NCBI RefSeq assembly: GCF_028583425.1
Contig: NC_072799.1
Coordinates: 88,770,217 to 88,834,216 of the forward strand
Reading direction: 5' to 3'
DNA: 64,000 bases
Origin: Eublepharis macularius
Lineage: Eukaryota; Chordata; Lepidosauria; Squamata; Eublepharidae
In this document: positions 36,901-49,574 of the stretch, piece after piece
Numbering within the stretch: position 1 is the first letter of the stretch
How the letters are laid out: every line of letters starts with the position of its first letter
Made by a program: the position numbers and the translations under genes
Notes under the pieces: generated by a model
What the model was told of the DNA's origin: nothing
The model's database searches: none
The model's input: only the letters and a program-made list of their open reading frames with translations

Positions 36901-39900
36901 TCTCTTTCATATAGGCATGCGCTAAGCGTTTTGCATGTATCAGGGGCATCCCTTGGATAACTTAACTAGCACAGCTGCAAAAATGGTCTTGACGATGTTT
37001 ATAGTCCCTAAATGTAGATTCAGCTGTCAGCGCTTTGTTAACTGACTGCTGATTTGTTACGTTTTTTAATTTTATTAAAATAACTGCAGCTTTAAAATAA
37101 AAAACTGGAATGATTGAAAATTGTATTATATAGCATAATGAATTCCCAAGCAATAAATATGCTGTAAGGATCAGAATTTATTCTTAGCATAACTTGAGTT
37201 GTTCAGATTCCAACAGACACCCTGATGCTGAACAATTACCAGTATATGTTAAAGACATATATTGAATAAGACGTATATTGAATAAAATTGATAATTGTTC
37301 ATCATCGGGGTGTCTGTTGGAATCTGTACAAGTCAAATAAATGGTCTGGCAGGGAATTTAGGATCTAACTGTTCAAGAACTAAGTGGGTTTATAAAGGTG
37401 AAGGATTGTATATTTATAACATGCGTGTTATTTGCGGTCGAGTTGTCTCTGATCTATGGCAACCCTCCAGAATATCCTGTCTTTAATAGCCTTACTCTGA
37501 TCTTGCAGACTGAAGGCTCTGGCTTACTTTATTGAGTCAATCCATCTTATGTTGGGTGGGTCTTGGTCTTTTTTTACCGCCCTCAACTTTTCCTAGCATT
37601 ATTGTCTTTTCCAGTGAGTCTTGTCTTCTCATGATATGTTCAAAGTATGGTAGCCTCAGTTTAGTCATTTTAGCTTCTAGCGAGATTTTATAAGTTGCAC
37701 GTGTAAAATTTGTTTCAGTTTGTATAACATAGATTCTAAAGGACATATATGATTGCTGATCTTTTGCTGGAGAATGGAGGCTTTGGGAACTTCAGAAAGA
37801 GATTTTAGGATGATACTGATTCCAGTCTAATCAAGAAAGGTACAGAAACATTTCACAATAGCAGTAATGTAACACTTAGGCTACTGTGAATGGCCTCTGT
37901 ACTATTTCTGGACTTTTTCACAATTACATCTCACACTGTATTTCCAGAATTTGTTGCCATTTGACACAGCTGTTTTAGTATTTTTCATAACATTCTATAT
38001 AAACATCTGCCTTTTGAGTAAGCATCTGATAAGTGGGCTCTAGTCTGTGAAAGCTAGTTTGGCGTAGTTAAGAGCGGCAGGACTTTAATCTGGAGAACCA
38101 GGTTTGATTCCCCACTCCTCCACTTGAAGCCAGCTGGGTGACCTTGGGTCAGTCACAGCTTCTCAGAGCTCTCTCAGCTCCATGCACCTTACATGGTGAT
38201 TGTTGTGAGGATAACAATAACACACTTTGTAAAGCACTTTGAGTGTGGCCTTAAGTTGTCCTAAAGGGCGGTATAGAAATTGAAGGTTGTTGTTGTTGCT
38301 GTTGCTATTGTTGTTGTTGATATTATTATTATTATTATAGAATAAAAGCTTGCTGGCCTTAAAGGTACCACAAAGTTGTTTTTTCTAAATAAAAAAATTA
38401 AAAGATTTCTGTTTCATTTTGGTGTCCCATTCGAACACAGCTATAACTGGAATTACATATATATTTGAAACTTTTTTTTTACTGAGTCTTCTAGGACATT
38501 TATTTATTTATTTTAAAAAATCAAAGATTTAATACAAGAAACGATAAAACCATAAAATACAAACAAGAAAATAATTAAAAGTAAACCATAAAAGAAATGA
38601 TCAAAACAACTCTTGGCAAATTGTTAAAAACCCAAGAATTACAATAAACAGGCATTTAAATTTTGTTGCATTGAGGGGATTACATCTCTGGCATTTAAAA
38701 CATCTAAAACTGGTTTCCATATTTCATCATATTCGAATAAAGGGACTATCATATGCAAGTTCCCAAAGAATGGATTATGCATAATTCTGCCCATTAAATA
38801 TTGCTCCCAGATCTTCTGATACCATTTTTTTTAGCAATGGGCCTACGAGCCCCCGCAGCCTTCACCCCTGCCACCTCTCACTTGGCCAGCGGGGGAGGGG
38901 GAGGTCAGGAACATGGTGGTGGTGGTGGTGGTGGGCGAAGCATGCTCCAGTGCTCTCCAGAGTGTCTCTGTGTCACACTGGGGATGACATCATTCTTGGT
39001 GCAACATGGAAGTGATGGGTTGCACCAGGGGCCGATTGAGTAAAAATCAGCCCCCAATTTAGTATTTGGGGTCGATTTTTACTCAGTCAGCCCCTGGCAA
39101 TAAACAGTACAAAAGGCTATGGATTGCAGAAATTTCAAAACAAGCATCATTTCGAATATAGAGAGGAAGCATTGCCAAACTAAAAGTAATTTGACATGAC
39201 ATTAAACAATGCAGAAACTATCCAGTAGGAGCATATCAACATCAACAGACGGTACTCAGTTGTGTAGTCTACAGTCCCTGTCCCATTATCATAGGATCTT
39301 TCTGAGCCATTTCTTACAGCACAGCTCTATTGCCTGAGTCAAAAAGACCTGGGCCGATTCCAGATGGCCAGAAATTGCGGTTTTTCTGCGGAAATAATCG
39401 CTTACCGGCCACACGTTCACTTTCGTCTCCATCCGCTTTGTCTTGCAGCGTGCCATGCCGTCCCGCTTCCGGATGTTCGCACGGCCAACTGAGGTACCCG
39501 GGATTGGTTGTTTCTTCTCTGTCACAGTTGACGTCGGGGGCCTTCATTGGTTCGCATTTCGTTTTTTTTTTTTAAATTTTTTTTGCGTGTTTTGTGCAAA
39601 TGCGCAAACGCGCAGGTATGCAAATATGCAGCGTCGACTTTTGTGCGCATTTGTGCATTTGTGCGCATTTGCGCAGTTCGATGTGCGCAAACGTGCGACT
39701 GTGCAAATGGCGCCCGGTTTTTAAAAAAAAATTAAGGGAATATTGTTGCCGGCTGGCCGGCAAAGGAAGGAGGGAAAGGGGAGGGCCTCTCTGCGGCGAT
39801 GAAGCGTCCAGAAGTGTGCAAACCTGCAATACTGCGTTCACACCGTCCGCTTATAGAGCGCAACTGAGCGCCATGGACCGCAGGTAAGCCAGGACCGGAA

Positions 39901-42900
39901 ATTGCGGGTTTTTACAAGTGAGGTCGCTGAAAAAGTGAAAGCACTCGCTCTATTTGTGCCCATCTGGAATCAGCCCTGAATAATTCAGTTTTGATTAGCT
40001 TTCAGAAAGCCAAGAGATTGGGAGCTCTCCTGAGCAATTCAGGCAGGCCATTCCCCACGGTGGCAGTCACGACAGCGAATATGCATGGACAAGCAGAAGC
40101 TTATTCTGCCCATTTGCAGGGTGGTATCTGCAGAAGGCCCTGTTCAGATGAGTGAAGCTCCCATGGTAGAACATATATAGAACATATAGAACTGTATATG
40201 TTACCATGAAGTCCTTGAGGGACTGGTAGGATAAAAATGTAACAGACAGACGGACTTTCCACAAAGTTCTCCTGTTCTTCACTCCTGCTCAACTGGAACA
40301 TCCCCCTTTCAAGTGACCCAGGGCTTCGAAGGCAATCTGTTGCCAATGCTAGAAAGCAGATCCCCAGGAGGGGACAGAGATTTGAGAGAGTGGTGGAGTA
40401 AATTAACTGATCAATGGAAATTAGTGAAACAAACCCTAGAAAAAGCTAAACAAGACTGTAAGAATCAAGTTGACAAGAAATGCTCCACCCCTTGGGAGTT
40501 AAAACCAGGCGATACAGTGTATGTGTCAGCTAAGAACCTTAGGGGGGGACAACCAAGCAAGAAGCTAGGTTGGAAATACTTAGGACCCTTCAAAGTGTCC
40601 AGATTAATCAAAGATGTAACTGTGGAACTCGACCTGCCTAAGAACTTGAATGAGTTCTTTAGGACTGGTGATTTAGCTGACTTATGGCAACCCCTGGTGG
40701 GGTTTTTATGGCAAGAGACTAACAGAGGTGGTTTGCCAATGGCCTGCCTCTGCAACCCTTGTCTTCATTGGAGGTCTCCCATCCAATTACTAACCAAGGC
40801 TGACCCTGCTTAACTTCTGAGGTCTGACGAGAGAAGGCTTACCTGGGCCATCCAGGTCAGGGCCTTATACTACCTGGCATAGCTTAATTTTGAAAGAAAG
40901 TTCACTGGCTTATTTCGGACAGACCATAAAACTATCAATAGTAATCCTTACAAACCACAATAACAGTGCAATCCTAAGAAGAGTTACTCCAGTCTAAGCC
41001 AATTGATTTCAGCGGGCTTATACTGCAGTAACTCTGTTTAGGATTGCACTGTAAATAGCCCAAAGTGAAATCCAGGAAAGCTCTCAGACTATGTGGTCCA
41101 TAAAACAGCTAAAACAGTGTGACATTTCAATTAAAAGCCAGGGTAAAGGGAAATAATTTGGTCTGGTGCCTAAAGCAAAGTAAAATCTCAGTGGGGTGGG
41201 CATTCCACAGTCAAAGGGCCACCTCTGGAAAAAAATTCCGTCCGTGGTTGCCGTCCACCTCACTTTTGCAGGTGAACACAATGCGAATACAAGTCAGGAA
41301 GAGGGTTTTAACTGGCAGACTGGATAGTATGAGAGGAGGCAGTCCTTAGGATACCTTAGACCCAAGTTGTTTATGGCCTTAAGGGTAAGAATCAGAAATT
41401 GGAATTCTGCCCAGCAACAAATGGGCAACCGGGGCAGATCTTCCACCAACAACCTGGCTGGCGCATTTGGGATCAATTGAAGCTTTTAAACATTTTTCAA
41501 AGGCTACAGTCATCTAACTGGGATAGGATGAAAGCATGGATTACCATTGCCAAAGAGGGTGCCGGCTCTAGGTTGGGCAATTCCCGGAGCTTTGGAGGAG
41601 AGAACCTATAGAGGGCGGGATTTGGGAAGAGGCAGGAGCTCAGCAGGGTATAATGCTATAAAGTCCACCCTCTAAAGCAGTCATTCCTACGGAGGAACTG
41701 ATACCTACGGCCTAGATACCAGGTGTAATTCCAGGAGATGTCCAGCCACCTCCTGCAGGCTGAAACGCTATGGCCACATCATGCTTTTTCAATGAGTGGC
41801 CGTGGCTGGTGTATCAGCCAAAGCTGATAAAAAATACTATGTTCCATGGAGGAGACCTAGGGATCCTGTTCCCCCAGTGGGGGTGGAGGATCCCCTGCTT
41901 TTATCTTAACCCCCCCCCCCCACCTTCACTTACGGGAACGGGCCTCCTAGACACACTCCAGGGGTGGTGCGACGACATCACTAACGTTATTGTGCTGCCC
42001 CAGGAGCCCTCCTGCGCTTCGCTGCAGTCCAGTTTGGGCCCCAAATGGGCTGAATTGGGCCTGTTTGAGGCCCAAATCGGCCTGCTGTGAAGCGGGTGTG
42101 CTCCCTATGCATGCAGCTAAACAAAGCAAGAAGAAGGTAAGAGCCAAGGCTCCCCCTCTCCTGCTGGCTGAGTAAGGAAACCTGGCAACCCTAAGGAGAC
42201 CTGAGTCTCCAACTATAGGCCAGGATCCCAGTTATCAACCGTCTTAAGACTGGCTGACTCCACAACTCTTGAGACACTTGGTCATTGATCAACAGCCCCT
42301 CGAAGTCTTGTCTAGGCTGATCTTCAGTATATTATTAGTCCTCATCCATACTGGGTTTGATTCCAGTGGGAATCAAACCCGGCTCTCTAGATTAAATAGT
42401 CCCACCATTCTTAACCACTACACCAAATTACTTCTAGAAGATTCTAATTTGAAAGCAATTTAATTGCAGGTTTCTACATTTAACGATTCCTTTCTGACCT
42501 TCCAAAAACTTCCTGGAGACATTCCTCTTGACAGATGATTAACCGGAATGTGTGAAACGCTTTGCCTGTCTTTCTGACTTACATTATGCAAGAATGTGGA
42601 GGCATTCCCAGATTTGGTGAACAGGGAAAATACTAGTAAACATCAACATATTAAAATAAAATGTGTTCAAAATGTTTATGAATCATTAGTTATTTATTGT
42701 TAGCATTAATAGTGTTTTATTAACTAATATGGATCCCACATACTCCATGTGAAGTGGGTATCCATTTGTACTAGATGCTCTGATAAAAATTTGAAAGCCC
42801 CCTGACATCGTATGGTTTCCTTATGTTTCACCTTCTGCTGACCTTGACATTTACAGGGTCAAGTTAACATTAATGGCCCTGGGAACAGCTAAATCAAACA

Positions 42901-45900
42901 GTATTTAGATGGGGTAGGGAGGTGGTGAGAATCTGTGCTTTAAGTAGAATCACTGAGACAGTTGAACTGTGACACTGTACCTTTCTAAAGTGAATTGCAG
43001 TGTTTTGTAGTCTTACTGTGTTTTAGATACTTTTTTCTTAATACTTTAATAGTGAAACGTAGAAGGTTTCGCATCATGCATGCTCTTTCTAATAAATATA
43101 TCATACAGTCAGTAATTCATCTTGAGTCTCAACAAATAAACTGGTCTATAATTTGTATTTACTTTATCTCTCATTTTTAGTCAAGCCATTTCTTCAAAGA
43201 GCATATTCTTACATTTACAACAAAGTTCACTGTAACCCTTACTAATCCTTGCAATATCTTTGGGAGTAATGTACCATCGAAAGAGCATTTTATACCAATT
43301 TTCTCTCAATAACTGGCAGCCTGTAAATGTTACATCCTTAGTCCAAAAGTTTTCCCATAGGTCCATCGGAATAGTTTCCCCAAAATTTTGCATCCATTTT
43401 ATCATACAAGTTTTGACTTGCTCCATTTCTGTGTGGTATTGCAGTAGTATTTTATAAATCTTCCCCAAAAGATGCGACAAGTCTCCAGATATTAATAGTT
43501 CATATTGTTTTTGCTCTCAGCCTGTTGCCTTCTTTGAGAGTTTGATCCTTCAGTCTTGATATTATTTGGTGATAACATCAGCCAAGAAATGTTTTTGCCT
43601 TGAGCCTGGATTTCTTGCCAGGTTTGTATGTTTCTTTCTTTGTCTATCATTGATTCATAGCTGGGTTGATCAATTCTGTTTCCAACTGCTGCATCATAGT
43701 AGGCGTTAATTGGCAACATCAGTTGGGAAATTGGTGGACTCAATCTATTTCTACATTGGAACCATGTTTTAAGTGGTCCATCCCTTACAATATGGGTCCC
43801 ATCTTGTTTATAAATAGATTTGCCTGATTTCTTTATCCATAAATAATTATGGATACCTTCTATAGCATCTTCTATTTCCAATTTAATATGTCTGTTGCTT
43901 AGATTCATAATCCAGTCTGTTATCCAAACTAACGCTGCTGCACGATGATACAATTTAATGTTTGGTACAGCCAATCCTCCTATGTTTTTGTCGTCTTGCA
44001 ATACTTTGAGTCTTATCATTGGTTTTTTTCTTTTCCATATAAAGTCATTTATTGCTTTCTGCCGTCTATTGAAAATCTCGTGTTCAATGTAAATTGGGAG
44101 CATTTGAAATAGGATGTTCAGTTTAGGTAATATATTCATTTTAACAGCTGCGATTCTTCCTAACCATGAAATGTTTAAATTTTGCCATCTCTGCAAATCT
44201 TCAATAATTTCTGTCCAAACTTTTTGATAATTATCTTTGTAAAGGTTCTCATTTTGTGATGATACATTTATCCCTAAATATTTTATTGGCTTTGCAGCAA
44301 TGGTACAGTCGGTTATGCTTCCGATCTTTTCACATTCCTCTTTCGTTGTCGAGAGTAACATTATCTTTGTTTTCTTCTTATTCAGTTTATATCCAGAATG
44401 CTGCCCAAATCTTAATATTTGTTACATTACTTAAATCAGGGAGGTATGTGGATTTGTCACTGATATAACCATAGTTTTTCATCTTATACATCTCTTTCCC
44501 CTCCTTTATTCTAGCAATTCTGCCCTCTTGTCTGATTCTCACTGCCAAAAACGCAATGATAAACAATAGTAGTGAGATTGGACATCCTTGATGTGTTCCT
44601 TTTGTTATTTCAATCTTTTTCGTAAGCGAACCGTTGACTAAAATTGCGGCTTGCTGTTTGGTATAAATCCATTTCAGAAACTCATCCCCACAATTAATTC
44701 TTTGCAGTGCTTTCATAAGAAACTTCCAAGAGACATTGTCAAATGCTTTTTCAGCATCAACAAACATAAATGCAGTTTTTTCACCTTTTCGTCTTGAATG
44801 AGACCCAGTTTGGTGTAGTGGTTAAGAGCGCGGGACTCTAATCTGGAGAGCCGGGTTTGATTCCCCACTCCTCCACTTCAAGCCAGCTGGGTGACCTTGG
44901 GCTAGTCATGGCTCTCTGGAGCTCTCTCAGCCCCACCCACCTCACAGGGTTTTTGGTGTGGGGATAGTAATGGCATACTTTGTAAACCGCTCTGAGTGGG
45001 CATTAAGTTGTCCTGAAGGGCGGTATATAAATCGAATGTTATTATTATATTATTAATGTTCAGTTGTACTAAGACGGCATCTGATATTATCTTTCATATA
45101 CCTCTTTGGGACAAAGCCTGTTTGGTCTTCATGTATTACCTCTGAAATGCATCTTCTCAATCTCTGAGCCATTATTATTGCTTTTGGGGCTTTTCTGATA
45201 AAAACAGTTAACCCAGCATTAAATGACAGGGAGGTACTCACGCACATACTCGTGCACCCAAGTCTTTCCAGATCTGTATTCCACATGGAAGGACCTATCT
45301 GATCAGATTTTTTTTCTGCTTCTCTTCTGGTGATTTCCCCCTTTTATTTTTTATTAAGCTCTAGGTTAACAGTTTTAGTCAGAAAGGGAGACTGTCAGCC
45401 AGCAAGCTGTCCAGTCTCTCACTTTTACTAAGAAAAAGTAGGAAAAAAGAGAGCCATCCTTCCTCTACTTCCCTTCCCTTGAACAAAAAACCAACATCTA
45501 GCCCTCCCTTTCTGTGTGCTTTTATGCGCAGTGCAGGGACAGGTTGGTGGGATTAAATGGGGAGAACTGGGCAGATTAGAGTTAGAAGGATTTGCTCCTC
45601 ATTGTGGAAACGAAACAGCAAAGCATGAGGAAATATGAAATAACAGCAGGACTCAAGGGTAATAATTTATTGGCTTTGTCACTATCATAAAGAAGCAATT
45701 TTTAAAAATGTCTCTCTATTGTGCTAGTTGGCGATGGAGCATTCTCTTGCTAGAGTGCCGTGCTGGCACACCATACTGGCACCACTTTGCCAGAAAGTTC
45801 CCTGCCATTTGTGCACCTGCCAAAACTTTGCTTCTTTGGGCTCCATTGTTGCATGAATTTTCATGTGCTTGAGGAGAAACCCACTGTATTGATGGATTTT

Positions 45901-48900
45901 TAGACAATACAATTTTTGGTTAAGTGGGAATAGATCTTGTTTTCCCGAACTCCCCCTTGAAGAGAACAGTGTGTGCATATGTGTGCAGTGCACAGCTGCC
46001 CAACACTTGCCTTGATGTGCACCTTCCCCAAGCATTCCTCAGGGTCTATAAACATAGAATCCCTTTGTTCCATGATCTCAAACTCAGTGGGTTGATGTTT
46101 TAGAGGGAGGGCTGTGTTCTGTGTAGGGTTGCCAGGCCCTCTCAACCTCCTGGCGGGGGATTGGGGCCTGGCTCTTACCTGCGGGGGTGGGGTCCGCGTG
46201 TGTAGTGCAATGATGTCACTTCCAGGAAGTGATGTCATCATGTGGGCCCCTGGGAGCATGCCCACACTCTGCAGGGGCCCGGATTGGGGACACAGTGGAG
46301 TGCAGAAGCCCACAGTGGCCCAAAACGTGTCCGTTTCAGCCCAGATCAGGCTCATTTCGGGCCTGTTTTGGCACAGATTGGGCCCATTTTGAGCCGCTGT
46401 GGAGCGCGGGAGTGCTCCTGTGCTCTGCAGCGGCCCGAAATCCAGGCAAAAATGGGCCCATTTTGGGCCGCTGCAGAGCATAGGACCACTCCTGCGCTCC
46501 ACAGCAGCTCAAAATGGGCCCAATCCACGCTAAAACGGGCCCAAAACGAGCCCAATCTGGGCCAAAATGAGCGCATTTTGGGCTGCAGTGGAGGGCAGGA
46601 GCGCTCCTGTGCTCCACAGCGGCCCCAGTCTGGGGCCGATCCAGGCACAAACAGGACCAATCCAGGCATCTGCAGCACACAGGAGTGTGCAGCACCACAG
46701 GGGAGTGTGCACGGAAGGTGCGCTCTCCCCACTGGCCAGGTAAGCGACGGCAGGGTGTGGGGGCGGGGGCAGGGGATCCCCCACCACGGGGACTGGCATC
46801 CCTACTTCTGTGTGATTTTGGTGCCCTTGCATGCCAAAATAGCTGCTCCAGAGCCTCATTTCCCCACCCCCTTGAAAAGAACAGCATGTATCTGTGCGCG
46901 TGTGGCCAATTTGCGTGCAACCAGCCCAAATTCATGACAATAGGGGGGACAGGATCAGTTCCAAGCCAGCACACCAGAACAAACAGTAATGGAACAGAAT
47001 TATTCCGGAACCCTCAGAAGCGAAACTGAAATGGAAATTTTCTCAGTGCACACCCCTATTCAGCAAGTTACCTGGCTTGTTTGTTTTATTTTTTTTTCTT
47101 TCAGTGAAATGGTCTACTGGTGGTATCTATTTGTTATTGATTATATTGATATCAAGACTCAGAATAAAATATTGATTTACTTAATTTTTACATGAGAGGG
47201 ATGCCATAATGTCCAGTACTAAAACATTAGAATTAAGGCCTTTCAGTTACTTCAACTGGGGATTGTAACCCACGACTGGCTTGCCCCTCAGTGCTGCCAT
47301 TTTAATAGTGTTATCAGCTACATTTCCTGGATTAGCTAAAAAGAGTCTGTGTTGCCCTTACAAACAGGCTACTGCTGTTGGCTTGTATGCAAAACATGGG
47401 ATGTTTTCTTTTATAAACATTTTATTTTCTAGGCAGCTGGATTATATCATACACGCATTGTGACTAAGTATATCAAGTTATCTGTTCTCTCAGACTCTGA
47501 AGTATGTCTTAAAAACTTTATCTGGTATTCTAAAACCAAGGAACATTTTTTGACTGAATATTTTTTTTTGTTCTCTTTAGGTCAGTACTAAATAAATAAT
47601 CTTGTGTTTTAAGATGTTTGTCCACTGCTGCACATTTACAAGATGTTGAGATGCAGGAAATGTTTGATACAGGCTTAAGATAATGGTTTACTTTTGTGGG
47701 TTTGGCATGTTGAAAACCTCCTTTGAATGTTGGTTGACCACAGCAAACAGACTCACGCAAGCTTCATCCAATTAAGCATATCCAGCTGTCAGGGCTTTTT
47801 TTCAGGGGGAACGCGGGGGAACGGAGTTCCGGAACCTCTTGAAAATGGTCACATGGCTGGTGGCCCCGCCCCCTGATCTCCAGACAGAGGGGAGTTCAGA
47901 TTGCCCTCTGCGCCGCTCGGCGGCACGGAGGGCAATCTAAACTCCCCTCTGTCTGGAGATCAGGGGGCGGGGCCACTAGCCATGTGACCATTTTCTTCTA
48001 GGGCAACCCACTGAGTTCCACCACCTCTTTCCCCCCCAAAAAAAGCCCTGCCAGCTGTAATGTATGTTTGCAAAGATGGTACATTCAGTTACACAAAGTT
48101 ACCTGGAAGTAGGGTTGCCAGACAGTTTAAAAAAAATACTAGACACATTTGATAAAATATTATCGATTACCCCCCCGCCCCCAACATGTGCGACATGGGA
48201 AGTTTATTGACTACATTTTGCATTACATTGGATATTTTTGTCTTTATTAATGAATAACATCACAACCAAATATTTCAACACAGATATATAAAACATTGCC
48301 AATGCAACAAACCATTACAAATAAACAAATGCAAATAGAACTGGTCCTGTTTTTCTTACCATATCTCAACTTTTTACTTGAGTAGAACATAACACATTTG
48401 TTCAGTAAGATAAGTAAACTACAAATAAGTAGACGACAAAGTAAGATAAGTAGACGACAAATAAAAAGGTGTGAGACAAGCAGAGTACTTAGGATTGGTC
48501 CAGATTTGCCCCCTTGACTTGTCTGCCCAGCGATCGGCAGGAAGTGGCAAGCTCCCATCGGCAAGCACTAGAGTTGCCAGGTGCAGGTTGGGAAATTCCT
48601 GGAGATTTGGAGGGTGGAGCCTGGAGAGGGCAGGATTTAGGGAGGGGAAAGGTCTCATTGGGGTATAATGCCATAGAGTTGACACTTCAGAGCAGCCATT
48701 TTCTCCAGGGGAACCGGTCTCTGTTGCCTGGAGATCAGTTGTAATCCCGGGAGATCTTCAGCTACCACCTGGAGGCTGGCAACCCTAACAGGCACCTCAG
48801 AAACGTGTGCCATGCACGCACTCCCAATGGGCACGGTGACATCACTTCCAGAAGTGACATCATTGCGCCGTCCACAGGAGCATTCCTGCACTTCGTATGG

Positions 48901-49530
48901 GGTTGAATTGGCCATGTGCGGAGCATGAGAGCGGTTGTGTGGCTGGCACGGTGATGTCATTTCCGGAAGTGACACGATCACATCAGCCCCAGGGTGCGCA
49001 CACACGTGAAGAGGATCCTCGTGGGCGGCATGAGATAAGTGGCAGCTGTTCCTACCCACCTGGTTGGAGGTAAGAGGGATCTGGCAGCCCTGTGTCCAGG
49101 TGACATAGCAGCACACAGGATGTCGTTGCCTCTACATGTCCCTGACCTACTTCTGAATCTGGCAATCTGGCAGAGCCTGGCAATCGTAAGCACTCCTGAT
49201 AGTGCTGTTTAGTCTTTTTGTTCCTACCTATGAGCAGGGCTTTTTTTCAGCGGGAATGCGGTGGAACGGAGTTCTGGAACCTCTTGAAAATGGTCACATG
49301 GCTGGTGGCCTCGCCCCCTGATCTCCAGACAGAGGGGAGTTGAGATTGCCCTCCGCGCCACCAAACAGCGCGGAGGGCAATCTAAACTCCCCTCTGTCTG
49401 GAGATCAGGGGGCGAGGCCACCAGCCATGTGACCATTTTTGTCAAGGTCAACTGACTGAGTTCCACGACCTCTTTTCCCAGAAAAAAGCCCTGCTTATAA
49501 GGCTGACATCAGCCCAACTTTAGGAGCTTG

Positions 49531-49574
<44 letters not shown>

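Noticed and set aside
40313-40813. 166-codon frame read as one host gene
   Set aside because: It is a chimera of a fossil Ty3/gypsy integrase fragment and an inverted 5S-derived SINE.
40764-40866. A possible 5S rRNA gene on the minus strand
   Set aside because: Only part of 5S is present, it has diverged, and it continues into the body of a known SINE type.
44803-44890. A possible tRNA gene (A and B boxes)
   Set aside because: The A and B boxes are followed by SINE core and tail, and no cloverleaf with a clean acceptor stem is evident.
46242-46974. Overlapping open frames of 212-231 codons on opposite strands
   Set aside because: They arise from the direct and inverted GC-rich modules of a family F MITE with an 8-bp flanking duplication; neither shows a protein domain.
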